NCBI GenBank assembly: GCA_900545705.1
Contig: URAK01000024.1
Coordinates: 1 to 17,800, forward strand
DNA length: 17,800 nucleotides
Source: an uncultured Opitutales bacterium
GTDB taxonomy: Bacteria > Verrucomicrobiota > Verrucomicrobiia > Opitutales > Intestinicryptomonadaceae
Reading direction: 5' to 3'
Shown here: positions 6,655 through 13,937 of the stretch, in pieces
Layout of the letters: every line of letters starts with the position of its first letter
How positions within the stretch are numbered: position 1 is the stretch's first letter
Program-made: the position numbers and the translations under genes
Notes under the pieces: model-generated
The model's input: only the letters and a program-made list of their open reading frames with translations
Database searches by the model: none
Told to the model about the DNA's origin: nothing

Positions 6655-9033
6655 TCAGCGATTTTTTCTCACTCCGAATGCAGGGGCGGAAAGCAGCTTT
6701 TCGCACTCGATTTTTAAATCCTCCCACCTATCCCAATCAATATCGGGAGCTAAGACTATGCAGCGCATTAGACTCTCCCATTCAAGAATCGCGCGCTCAA
6801 TGTCCCCGCGCGACAAAGTCGGCGTTTCAAAGGTCTGCGCACTTCTGCCACCGCGTATCTCGCGCACTATTTCAGACGCCCCGGCCCCGTATTCGGTCGG
6901 GACTCCGCCGCGCAGATACCCTTTAAGTGTCGCACCGAATGTCGCCACGCGGCATAAGTCCGCCATGCGGGTGGACGCCTCCGTCTTTATTTCTGACAGC
7001 GCAAAACGCCGTCCCGCCCTAAGGTTCGCAATATCAAACGATATGTCTTCAACCGCATACGAGGCGTCCTCAAGCGCGGCGGCTATTGCCAACCCCTCTC
7101 CTTTTGAAAAAAACGAAAATATTTTTCCGCGGCGCGTCAGCGCAAAATTTTCTCCTATCAACCCGAGCCTGCCCCAGACCCCCACCGTAGAGCCGCACTT
7201 TCCGAGGTTTTCCTTAAATCCGGCAAGCTTCCCAAAATCCCACTCGCCCGAAACATCGACCAAACGTACGGGAGGATTAAAAAGCCGTCCGCCAAAAGAA
7301 TCCGAAAATACTTCTAAAACAGCCCCGGATATGTCAACACGCGCGCGCAAAATATCCCCGCAAATATCCATTCCGCTGCACTCCGCGCCCGCCAGCGCGT
7401 TTTTTATATATTTTGGAAGGTTTCGTTTGATATTTTTAAGAGTCAGAGTTTTCCCCGAAAGAGGATTTCCGGGAATCCGCGAACCGCATGCTTTCACAAT
7501 CTTAGACAACGCGCGCGTTGCCCTCCACTTCGACTCTGAAACCTTTGCTACGTCGATAGACAGCCCATACCTGCCGCCCGCGAGCCTGCAAACCGCGCCT
7601 TTTTTTAGCTTTTTTACGGCTTCCGCACAAGAATCAAACCTAACCCAAGCGTCCGCCAAGCGGTATAACGTGTCGCCGACGCGCGCCTTGCACGCGGGCT
7701 TTCGGCGCTCCCACAATTCGCGCGAATTCAATATCTCAACTCTCCCGCCGCCCGCCGTGCCTGCCGGGGCAACGGAAGCTTTTAAACTGCTCTCCACACG
7801 CCCAAAGCCAAGGTCGGGCGGATTCTTTGTAAACAGGCGCCTGCAAAAATTTTCGGCAGCCCTGGCCCGCAACTTGGCGGAATCGCCTGCTTGATCCATT
7901 ATCCTTAAAATTGCGGGCCAGTCGGTGAAATCGAGGCGTTCCAAGAAAAGCGGCTTTGCCTGCTGCAAAGATGGTTTCCCCGGAATCGAAATTGCGTAGC
8001 CAACGCTGTCTTTTCCGCGCCTTCCGGCGCGCCCGTACATCTGCAAAAGCTCGTCGGGCCGCAAGAGCTTGGCGCCGTCGGAAGTTTCATATTCGCGGTC
8101 TGCTATTATGACGCTCTTCATTGAGAAATCGACACCCGCGCCAAGCCCAGTTGTCGATACCACCGCTTTTAAAGCGCCCTCGCGCGCGTACTTTTCCACA
8201 ATTCCCGCACGCCTAAATGCCGTAAGCCCGCTGTGGTGGTATGCAACGCGCCTTTTCAAAAGCCTCGAAAGCCTGCTCCCCGCGGCCGATTCTATCTCCC
8301 GCGGCAGCTTTAAAAAATCGCGGCAAGGCAGCTCCGCCGCGAGGGATTCAGCTATCGATTCGGCGTCGCGCCTTTTCGGGGCAAAAATCAAGAGCGGGCA
8401 CATGTCGGATTCCGCCGCCCTCTGCACTACCGTAGGCCAAAATCCTCTTACGCCGCGCGCGGATATTTCCGGAAGCGCGGCAACGCAGACCTCGTCTATC
8501 GGCACAGCGCGCTCATCGTGGCGGACAAGGCGAGCGTCGCGCCCAAGCCGTCCGAGCCATTCGACAACAGACTCCGGATTTGCGACACTCCCGCTTATCA
8601 ACAAAATGCGGCATTCGGAAGGCAACGCCGCCACCGCTGTCTCATAGGCGGCCGCGCGCGATTCGTCGCATAAAAGCTGGTACTCGTCTATTACAAAAAG
8701 CCCGTTTATTTTTCCGGATAAAATGTTTTGCCGCTGCGTTTCGAGGGTCGCAACTATCAAAGGCGCGTCGGGATTTTCAAGCCTGTCTCCCGTAGAAATA
8801 CCAACCCTCCAATTCTTGGATTTCCACTGCGCATATTTGTCGTTTGCAAGGGCGCGCGTCGGAACAGTGTATGTCGCCCTGCCCCCGTATTGCGAGAAAA
8901 AGAGCTCAAATACAAACGTCTTCCCCGTGCCCGTCGGCGCATGCAACACGACATCGCGGCCGGCCTTCATGTGCGCGACCGCCTCGGCCTGCCAAAAGTC
9001 GGGTATCCGGAAAGCTGTCCCGAATTCCTCCAT
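6655..9033 (-). CDS. Ski2-like superfamily 2 DEAD/DEAH-box helicase
   Basis: A 792-aa cytoplasmic ATP-dependent helicase, probably acting on RNA or DNA. Visible motifs: Walker A APTGTGKT (32-39), Ia PTRALAND (58-65), II DEYQ (116-119), III SGS (147-149), a Ski2-type YHHSGL segment (265-270), V TTGLGAGVDF (294-303) and VI QMYGRAGRRG (331-340). The His-His-Ser-Gly-Leu segment and motif VI place it with Ski2/HelY/Lhr-like proteins. Motif II ends in Q where Ski2 relatives normally have H. Residues from about 350 to 792 are long and unrecognised, with no obvious nuclease motif. It starts 14 nt after the flavin-reductase gene and is probably co-transcribed with it. Confidence 0.9.
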   Translation of the reverse strand: MEEFGTAFRIPDFWQAEAVAHMKAGRDVVLHAPTGTGKTFVFELFFSQYGGRATYTVPTRALANDKYAQWKSKNWRVGISTGDRLENPDAPLIVATLETQRQNILSGKINGLFVIDEYQLLCDESRAAAYETAVAALPSECRILLISGSVANPESVVEWLGRLGRDARLVRHDERAVPIDEVCVAALPEISARGVRGFWPTVVQRAAESDMCPLLIFAPKRRDAESIAESLAAELPCRDFLKLPREIESAAGSRLSRLLKRRVAYHHSGLTAFRRAGIVEKYAREGALKAVVSTTGLGAGVDFSMKSVIIADREYETSDGAKLLRPDELLQMYGRAGRRGKDSVGYAISIPGKPSLQQAKPLFLERLDFTDWPAILRIMDQAGDSAKLRARAAENFCRRLFTKNPPDLGFGRVESSLKASVAPAGTAGGGRVEILNSRELWERRKPACKARVGDTLYRLADAWVRFDSCAEAVKKLKKGAVCRLAGGRYGLSIDVAKVSESKWRATRALSKIVKACGSRIPGNPLSGKTLTLKNIKRNLPKYIKNALAGAECSGMDICGDILRARVDISGAVLEVFSDSFGGRLFNPPVRLVDVSGEWDFGKLAGFKENLGKCGSTVGVWGRLGLIGENFALTRRGKIFSFFSKGEGLAIAAALEDASYAVEDISFDIANLRAGRRFALSEIKTEASTRMADLCRVATFGATLKGYLRGGVPTEYGAGASEIVREIRGGRSAQTFETPTLSRGDIERAILEWESLMRCIVLAPDIDWDRWEDLKIECEKLLSAPAFGVRKNR

Positions 9034-9047
9034 TTCAAGGCCGCCCG

Positions 9048-9557
9048 CTACACGCTCTTGTACGCGCTTTCGATAATCCCGACGTACATCTTGTGGAAAT
9101 TAGAGTCGGCGTACCATTTCTCCAAAAAGCCTTTGTCCTCAAACGAGCGCGCGTCCATCATTTGCGAATACGCCTTGCGGCACTCGAATACGAGCCTTGC
9201 CTCCTCAAAAAATACTCCGCCGTTTTCGGCAGGCGCGGGAGTGAGCCCTGAAAGCGCTGTTTTGTCGCAATCCCTTCCAGAGACGCTCCCGCAAACGCGC
9301 AAAGCCTCCCTGCGCGACTCCGGAAGGACGTTTATTGTAAAGCCTTTCGACTCCTCCATAAATCTGTACGTATAACGCGTGGGACGCACAAACACAAATA
9401 TTGACGGGGCATTCCACATGAAACCGAAAGCCCCCCAGCTTGCCGTCATCATATTGTATTTTTCGGGAGTTCCGGCACATATCAAAAGCCAGTCCGAGCC
9501 TATCAATTTCGCCGAATTTTCATTCAAACTTTTTGGGTCTATCTTCTCAAATTTCAT
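9048..9557 (-). CDS. Flavin reductase-like domain protein
   Basis: A 169-aa protein of the FMN-binding flavin reductase-like split-barrel type. Characteristic points are the early DWLLICAGTPEKYNMMTASWGAFGFMWNAP segment, in which TASW and the W-x-x-P region shape the flavin pocket; then FVRPTRYTYRFMEESKGFTINVLP; and a C-terminal G-I-I-E-S. Members reduce or bind FMN, but the electron partner is unknown here. The frame is open to 9752, which would add 65 residues of lysine/arginine-rich sequence unlike the family. The ATG at 9557 gives the normal length. No strong Shine-Dalgarno precedes it. Confidence 0.85.
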   Translation of the reverse strand: MKFEKIDPKSLNENSAKLIGSDWLLICAGTPEKYNMMTASWGAFGFMWNAPSIFVFVRPTRYTYRFMEESKGFTINVLPESRREALRVCGSVSGRDCDKTALSGLTPAPAENGGVFFEEARLVFECRKAYSQMMDARSFEDKGFLEKWYADSNFHKMYVGIIESAYKSV

Positions 9558-10112
9558 AATGGAAAGTTTTGGACGGCCAGCGCCGTTGTCAACAGATAAA
9601 GCCGAAAATAACGCCCGAGCGCCCAGTGATTTTGAAAGGTTTTTTGATTTTACCAGTACGGATTTAATCCGTTCAAAATAATCAAATTCCGATTGCTTCA
9701 CGCGCTTTTTAGTAAAAATACCGCGCTTTACCTGCAATTTCACGGCATTCACTCTTTCCCGACGATATTTTTAATCTATTGCGCGACGCAAATTTCGGCA
9801 AAGACATAACAGAAGTGCTTACTCCGCAAAATATTTTCGCCGTAAATACCTATGTAGATTTATTTTGCTCAATCGCAAAAAAACTTGCTTTCATTCTATA
9901 ATGGGAAATTCTGCGCGCCGTCTATTGCCATCTATTTTTGCAATTGTATAAAAGTGTTTTTTTATGCAAATCTGCCATACAACATAAATATTCAATCGCG
10001 CCATACAAAATAAAATTGCCGATACCACTCATTGGCACACTAATATCAAAAATATTGTTTTAATCTTTTTTATAAAAAGCCCATTTATAAATCCGCCGAT
10101 TTTATTTTATGC

Positions 10113-10145
10113 AAAAATAGGGCGGGACAAATACCCGCCCTATTT
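10113..10145 (-). terminator. Hairpin terminator downstream of the lipoprotein gene
   Basis: Perfect 12-bp arms AAATAGGGCGGG (10115-10126) and CCCGCCCTATTT (10134-10145) enclose a 7-nt loop. On the minus strand the 3' arm ends in a T run (TATTTTTGC), so it fits a rho-independent terminator for transcription leaving the lipoprotein gene about 115 nt upstream. On the plus strand no T run follows beyond the stem. Confidence 0.65.
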
Positions 10146-10198
10146 AATACAGCACATTTTTCCATGCTGCGCCAATTTTACAATTATAAGCTGCCAGC

Positions 10199-10226
10199 TT
10201 CCTCCTCAAAAATTTTTAAGGAGGAA
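10199..10226. repeat. 28-bp near-perfect palindrome containing an AAGGAGG motif
   Basis: Arms TTCCTCCT (10199-10206) and AGGAGGAA (10219-10226) flank an AT core; only one position pair (10207/10218) is mismatched. On the minus-strand RNA that pair is a G-U wobble, so the whole element can fold back. The right arm carries a perfect AAGGAGG seven bases before an ATG at 10232, although the frame that follows is antisense to the lipoprotein gene. Confidence 0.6.
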
Positions 10227-10259
10227 ATACCATGCGCGCACCCTGCGCGCAGATTTACA

Positions 10260-10661
10260 TTAGTTGGCGGCAGACGCCCTCAAAACATTCTTGCGGACGG
10301 AAGCCATTAGGTAGTTTAGATAGCGCAATGGAACATACGCTTTGTTGCCGTCAACAAGCGAGCCCTTCGTATCTACTACGAGCACCCCCGACTTTACCTG
10401 AATCGAAATGCGCGCCTCCTGCCTTAGCTCGGAAAGCCGCGCCTTTATCGGATTGTTTGTGTCAGTCACAACCCAGCCGCGCTCTTGGAGAGCAAGCAGA
10501 GTCGCGTTGCGAAGGACGGCTTCGGAACAACCAAACCCGGAATATGTCTGGACAGTTTCGCCACGCGTTGCCATTGCGTAGCTTTCGTCGCTTATTATTG
10601 TGGAGCAAGACGCCGCGAGCAATGCCGCGGACGCAATCAATATCGCATATATTTTTCTCAT
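10260..10661 (-). CDS. Small hypothetical lipoprotein
   Basis: A 133-aa protein whose first residues, MRKIYAILIASAALLAASC, form a lipoprotein signal peptide. The LAASC lipobox puts the lipidated cysteine at residue 19. The mature part (about 115 aa) is soluble and mixed alpha/beta: a helix GCSEAVLRNATLLALQERGW, then strands ARISIQVKSGVLVVDTKGSLV, ending KAYVPLRYLNYLMASVRKNVL. I do not recognise the family. The helix-then-strand layout resembles small envelope lipoproteins of unknown role. The frame is open to 10727, but the lipoprotein start at 10661 is clearly better. It is not tightly linked to any neighbour and ends before the hairpin at 10113-10145. Confidence 0.8.
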   Translation of the reverse strand: MRKIYAILIASAALLAASCSTIISDESYAMATRGETVQTYSGFGCSEAVLRNATLLALQERGWVVTDTNNPIKARLSELRQEARISIQVKSGVLVVDTKGSLVDGNKAYVPLRYLNYLMASVRKNVLRASAAN

Positions 10662-10930
10662 AAAACTTGTGGCTGTAAGTTTGAACAAAATAGCAGCCGC
10701 GCGCAATCTAAATCGCACGCTAGCCATTGCAGCACAGCCTGCCTAGATTCGATGCCGGCACTTAGCGTCATATTTGTCGGGCAGGCAAATTAATTCCGCA
10801 AACAAACTCTTTACCAAATAGTAAAGAACGCGTCCAATGAATGCGCCGCCGCCAGTATTCAACCCCGATTGGCTTGCGAAACCGCAAGGGCTGCGGCATA
10901 TTCTTTTTTTAATATCGGAAAAATTCGCCC
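10662..10930. other. Intergenic region between lipoprotein gene and paralog operon
   Basis: No gene is seen. Two small perfect stem-loops are present: CTTTAC/GTAAAG (10809-10826) and CTTGCG/CGCAAG (10873-10888). The second lies about 43 nt beyond the stop of the last operon gene but lacks a T run, so it is at most a weak terminator or RNA-stabilising hairpin. Confidence 0.4.
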
Positions 10931-12439
10931 CTACTTGACCTCTATCTCAGTCGCGGGAGAAACTTTTTTTAGCGATGCAATAAATCCCTGCCCCACAACA
11001 GACGTGTTTTTCGGGAAAACATATCCGTCCTTTACGAGGAAGAACTGCTTGTTCATCGAAGGCTTGAAAGAGTTCATTTCGTTGTTGGTAAATTCCTTGA
11101 ACAAGCCGTCCGTAAAGTATATCGCGGTTATCGCGTATCCCGCGGGAATCGGAACTTTCGCCTTGTCGGAATTAAACACAAAGAAGAACTTTTGCGTCTG
11201 CGGCTGAAGCGCTCCAAGCCCATTCTTATCCATAAACGCCGTCGGAGACGAATAAGTTTTGCCGTCCCACTTGCGCTCGGAAAGAGGCGTGTTGTTGATG
11301 TTTTCCCATACGGGAATCGCCTTTGAGAGCTTTAGGCGGGCGGGAACGTCGCGGATTGTCTTGTAATCGGGCATATTTCCAGTCGCGCCCGGGCGGCCGT
11401 ACCAGTGGGTCCACGCGCCGTTTATGGCTGCGGTCGCGGCTATCTTGCGCGCATTCAGTTCGTCGTATACATTCGGAGTCGAAGAGGAAACTTGATTTTT
11501 CTTATACAGGCCGCTCTTTGTCACGCGCGGGTCTTCGACAAACTCGGTTCCGCTCCCCTCGGAGCACACAAAGTCTGGCAGGTATTTTTTTGTCTCTTCA
11601 AGACCCTTTGTCTTTAAAAGATCTTCTTCAATATCCTTTATCCAACCACTATAAACATTGTATGGTTCGACTATGAATTTTGAGTCGGGATTTTTCTCTT
11701 TGCGGCAGCGCTCAAACAATTTGCGGTAAAACTCGTAGTGCCCGAGCTTGTGGGTCGGGTAGTCGTGCACGACATCGGGGTGCTTGGACGCCGAATCGCT
11801 GCCTGTCCAATATTTGATTGTCACCTGCCTGCCGTTATTCATGGGCGCCCCTTCGCGCTCGCTCCAAAAATCTCCCTCGGCCTGCGGAACGTCCCACGCT
11901 ATGCCGGCAAATTTAAAGCCGGGCGCCTTGGCGGCCATTCTGTCTATGCGCTCCATTATCCTGTCTATCGTGCGCTCTATTATGCGCTTTTGCTGAAAAT
12001 CGAGAATCCCGGAAAGCCTGTATGGCGGCCCGAACCATCCGGTGGCTATATTTTGCGGAAAGGGCTTTGTGGCGTCTTTGAGCGCGAGTGTGGTTTCAAA
12101 CTCGCGTATTTCCTCCGGCGTATATTTTTTTCTGATGTCAACCGTGCGGTTGGCAGTTCCGGACTCAGGAGTCTCGAGAAAATATTTCAAGCCGTCGATA
12201 TTCTTGCAGTTTTCCATACCCCATTGATAGACTACATGCGTATATCCCATTTGGCGCGCATAGTCTATGTTGTCCTGCGGGGAACCGCGCCAGCATATGC
12301 CGTAGAAATTGCGGTAGTCGTCGGGCGTATAATTCAGTTTTTCCGAGTCTTCTCCCTCTGCAAAAACTGCTGATGCAAACGGCAGGCTGAATATTGAGAC
12401 AACCAAATATTTTTTTAACGATTTATTCATTCTTGCCAT
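10931..12439 (-). CDS. Secreted TIM-barrel-like paralog 1 (glycosidase-like, family unknown)
   Basis: A 502-aa protein with a Sec signal peptide ending near AVFA (residue 27). It is the last gene of the four-gene operon. I cannot name the family. Successive strand-like segments ending in motifs suggest an eight-stranded alpha/beta barrel: GICW (47), THVVY (67), ATGWFGPP (132), FAGIAWDVPQ (177), FIVEPY (255), DFVCSEG (289), NGAWTHWYGR (340) and AIPVWEN (374). A beta-rich C-terminal domain follows (about 400-490). Candidate catalytic acids conserved in all four paralogs are D183, E258 and E294. AGGAG overlaps the stop of the preceding gene and sits 4 nt before this ATG, suggesting translational coupling. 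Closest to paralog 2. Confidence 0.85.
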   Translation of the reverse strand: MARMNKSLKKYLVVSIFSLPFASAVFAEGEDSEKLNYTPDDYRNFYGICWRGSPQDNIDYARQMGYTHVVYQWGMENCKNIDGLKYFLETPESGTANRTVDIRKKYTPEEIREFETTLALKDATKPFPQNIATGWFGPPYRLSGILDFQQKRIIERTIDRIMERIDRMAAKAPGFKFAGIAWDVPQAEGDFWSEREGAPMNNGRQVTIKYWTGSDSASKHPDVVHDYPTHKLGHYEFYRKLFERCRKEKNPDSKFIVEPYNVYSGWIKDIEEDLLKTKGLEETKKYLPDFVCSEGSGTEFVEDPRVTKSGLYKKNQVSSSTPNVYDELNARKIAATAAINGAWTHWYGRPGATGNMPDYKTIRDVPARLKLSKAIPVWENINNTPLSERKWDGKTYSSPTAFMDKNGLGALQPQTQKFFFVFNSDKAKVPIPAGYAITAIYFTDGLFKEFTNNEMNSFKPSMNKQFFLVKDGYVFPKNTSVVGQGFIASLKKVSPATEIEVK

Positions 12440-12446
12440 AATTCTC

Positions 12447-13919
12447 CTATTTCTGTTCCGGAACGAGATCCGCTATAAATCCCAATCCCGATATTGTCTT
12501 GTCTTTCGGCGTAAGCTCAGAATTTTCATATTTTATGAAAGAGTCGAGCATCGGCTTTTTTATCGGGTAATTTGCGCTACCCTTGTATTCGCGGAACAAG
12601 CCGTCGGTAAAATATATTCGCGAAACCGAATATCCGCTTGGAACTTTAACTTTTCCGTCCGGAGTATTGAATACAAAAAACAACTTGTTCGTCTTGGGCT
12701 GCATTGCGTAAACAACATCGCGAGAAATGCCGGCTGTAGGCGACTCGTATACCTTGCCGTCCCACTTGCGCTCGGAAATGGGCGTATTGTTCAAATTTTC
12801 CCAAACAGGAAGCGCCTTTACAAGTTTTATGCGCGCGGGGACGTCGCGTATGCTTTTAAAATCGGGCATATTGCCTGTTGCCCCGGGACGCCCGTACCAA
12901 TGCGTCCACGCCCCGTTTGCTGCGGCAGTCCCGGATATTTTTCGAAGGGTCGCCTCGTCAAATACATCGGGGGTCGTCGAAGCGACTTGGTCCTTCTTGT
13001 AGATTCCGCTCTTAAAGTTGCGCTCGTCCTCCACAAATTCGGTCGTATGGCCCTCCTCGCAAATAAAATCCGCAATGTATTTTTTAGCCTCCTCCAAGCC
13101 TTTTTCATTCACGAGCTTTTCAATATCCTTCACCCAGCCGGTATATACGCGGTACGGCTCGACTATAAATTTTGAGTTTGGATTTATTTCGCTGCGGCAA
13201 CGCTCAAACAATTTGCGGTAGAACTCGTAATGTCCCAGTGCGTGCGTAGGATAGTCGTGCACTACGTCAGGATGCTTGGACGCCGAATCGCTGCCTGTCC
13301 AATATTTGATTGTCACCTGCCTGCCGTTGCTCATAGGCTTTCCGGGCTTGCCCGTCCAAAAGTCGCCCTCTGCCTGCGGAACATCCCACGCGGCTCCGGC
13401 AAACTTAAAGCCGGGGCGCGCCTTTTCGATTTTCTTTATGCGCTCTATTATCTTGTCGACAGTCGAGTCTATCACCCGCTGCTGCTGGAAATCGGGTATT
13501 ATTGTTATTCCGTTTGGCGGGTTGAACCAACCTGTCGCAATATTTTCCGGAAAGGGTTTTGAAGCGTCTTTCAATGCCGCAAAGGTCTCCAATTCCCTGA
13601 TTTTCTCAGGAGAGTATTTTTTTGAGATGTCTACAGAACGCTGGTATGTGGCGTACTCGGGCGATTCAAGGTAAAATTTTAAACCCTCTACATTCTTGCA
13701 TCTTTCCATGCCCGGCATGTAAAACAGGCTCGTGTACCCCATTTGCCGCGCATAGTCCACATTGTCCTGCGCGTTCCCCCTCCACGATATACCGAAAAAG
13801 TTACGGTAATCGTCCAATTCGTATTTTGTGGAATCGGCGACAGCAGCCACAGCACAAGCCGCCATGCACGCGCCAAGCGCTCCCATTTTAAAAATTTTTT
13901 TCATTTCAATATGTACCAT
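12447..13919 (-). CDS. Secreted TIM-barrel-like paralog 2 (glycosidase-like, family unknown)
   Basis: A 490-aa secreted protein and the third gene of the operon in transcription order. The signal peptide probably starts at the inner Met6 (MKKIFKMGALG, ATG at 13904) and is cleaved after AVA at residue 28. It shares the family blocks: DDYRNFFG (36), ENIATGWF (125), FAGAAWDVPQ (173), KYWTGSDSASKHP (205), FIVEPY (251), NGAWTHWYGRPGATGN (335) and a C-terminal beta domain. The conserved acids are D179, E254 and E289. It is the nearest relative of paralog 1, with which it shares an identical 56-bp stretch (13273-13328). The gap to paralog 1 is 7 nt. An export-and-hydrolyse role is inferred from the fold-like pattern, not shown. 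Confidence 0.85.
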   Translation of the reverse strand: MVHIEMKKIFKMGALGACMAACAVAAVADSTKYELDDYRNFFGISWRGNAQDNVDYARQMGYTSLFYMPGMERCKNVEGLKFYLESPEYATYQRSVDISKKYSPEKIRELETFAALKDASKPFPENIATGWFNPPNGITIIPDFQQQRVIDSTVDKIIERIKKIEKARPGFKFAGAAWDVPQAEGDFWTGKPGKPMSNGRQVTIKYWTGSDSASKHPDVVHDYPTHALGHYEFYRKLFERCRSEINPNSKFIVEPYRVYTGWVKDIEKLVNEKGLEEAKKYIADFICEEGHTTEFVEDERNFKSGIYKKDQVASTTPDVFDEATLRKISGTAAANGAWTHWYGRPGATGNMPDFKSIRDVPARIKLVKALPVWENLNNTPISERKWDGKVYESPTAGISRDVVYAMQPKTNKLFFVFNTPDGKVKVPSGYSVSRIYFTDGLFREYKGSANYPIKKPMLDSFIKYENSELTPKDKTISGLGFIADLVPEQK

Positions 13920-13937
13920 TCAATCTTCTATTTAATA

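Larger units (their letters stand above)
9558..10231. other. AT-rich intergenic stretch without a convincing gene
   Basis: From about 9760 to 10230 the sequence becomes clearly more AT-rich than its surroundings. No ORF or structured RNA that I recognise is present. An isolated TATAAT (9897-9902, plus strand) has no fitting -35 box. A hairpin at 10115-10145 and a palindrome at 10199-10226 occupy its right part. The 9558-9752 portion continues the flavin-reductase frame upstream but does not look like part of that protein. Confidence 0.5.

Noticed and set aside
6644..7894. 416-codon plus-strand ORF opposite the helicase
   Set aside because: It lies antisense to clear helicase motifs; its Ser/Pro/Arg-rich composition is typical of an antisense shadow in GC-biased coding sequence.
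9048..9752. N-terminally extended flavin-reductase protein of 234 aa
   Set aside because: The first 65 residues are unlike the family. Starting at 9557 gives the usual length.
11738..12373. 211-codon plus-strand ORF inside paralog 1, with similar frames inside the other paralogs
   Set aside because: These are antisense to conserved family blocks, and the resemblance between them simply mirrors the paralogy on the minus strand.
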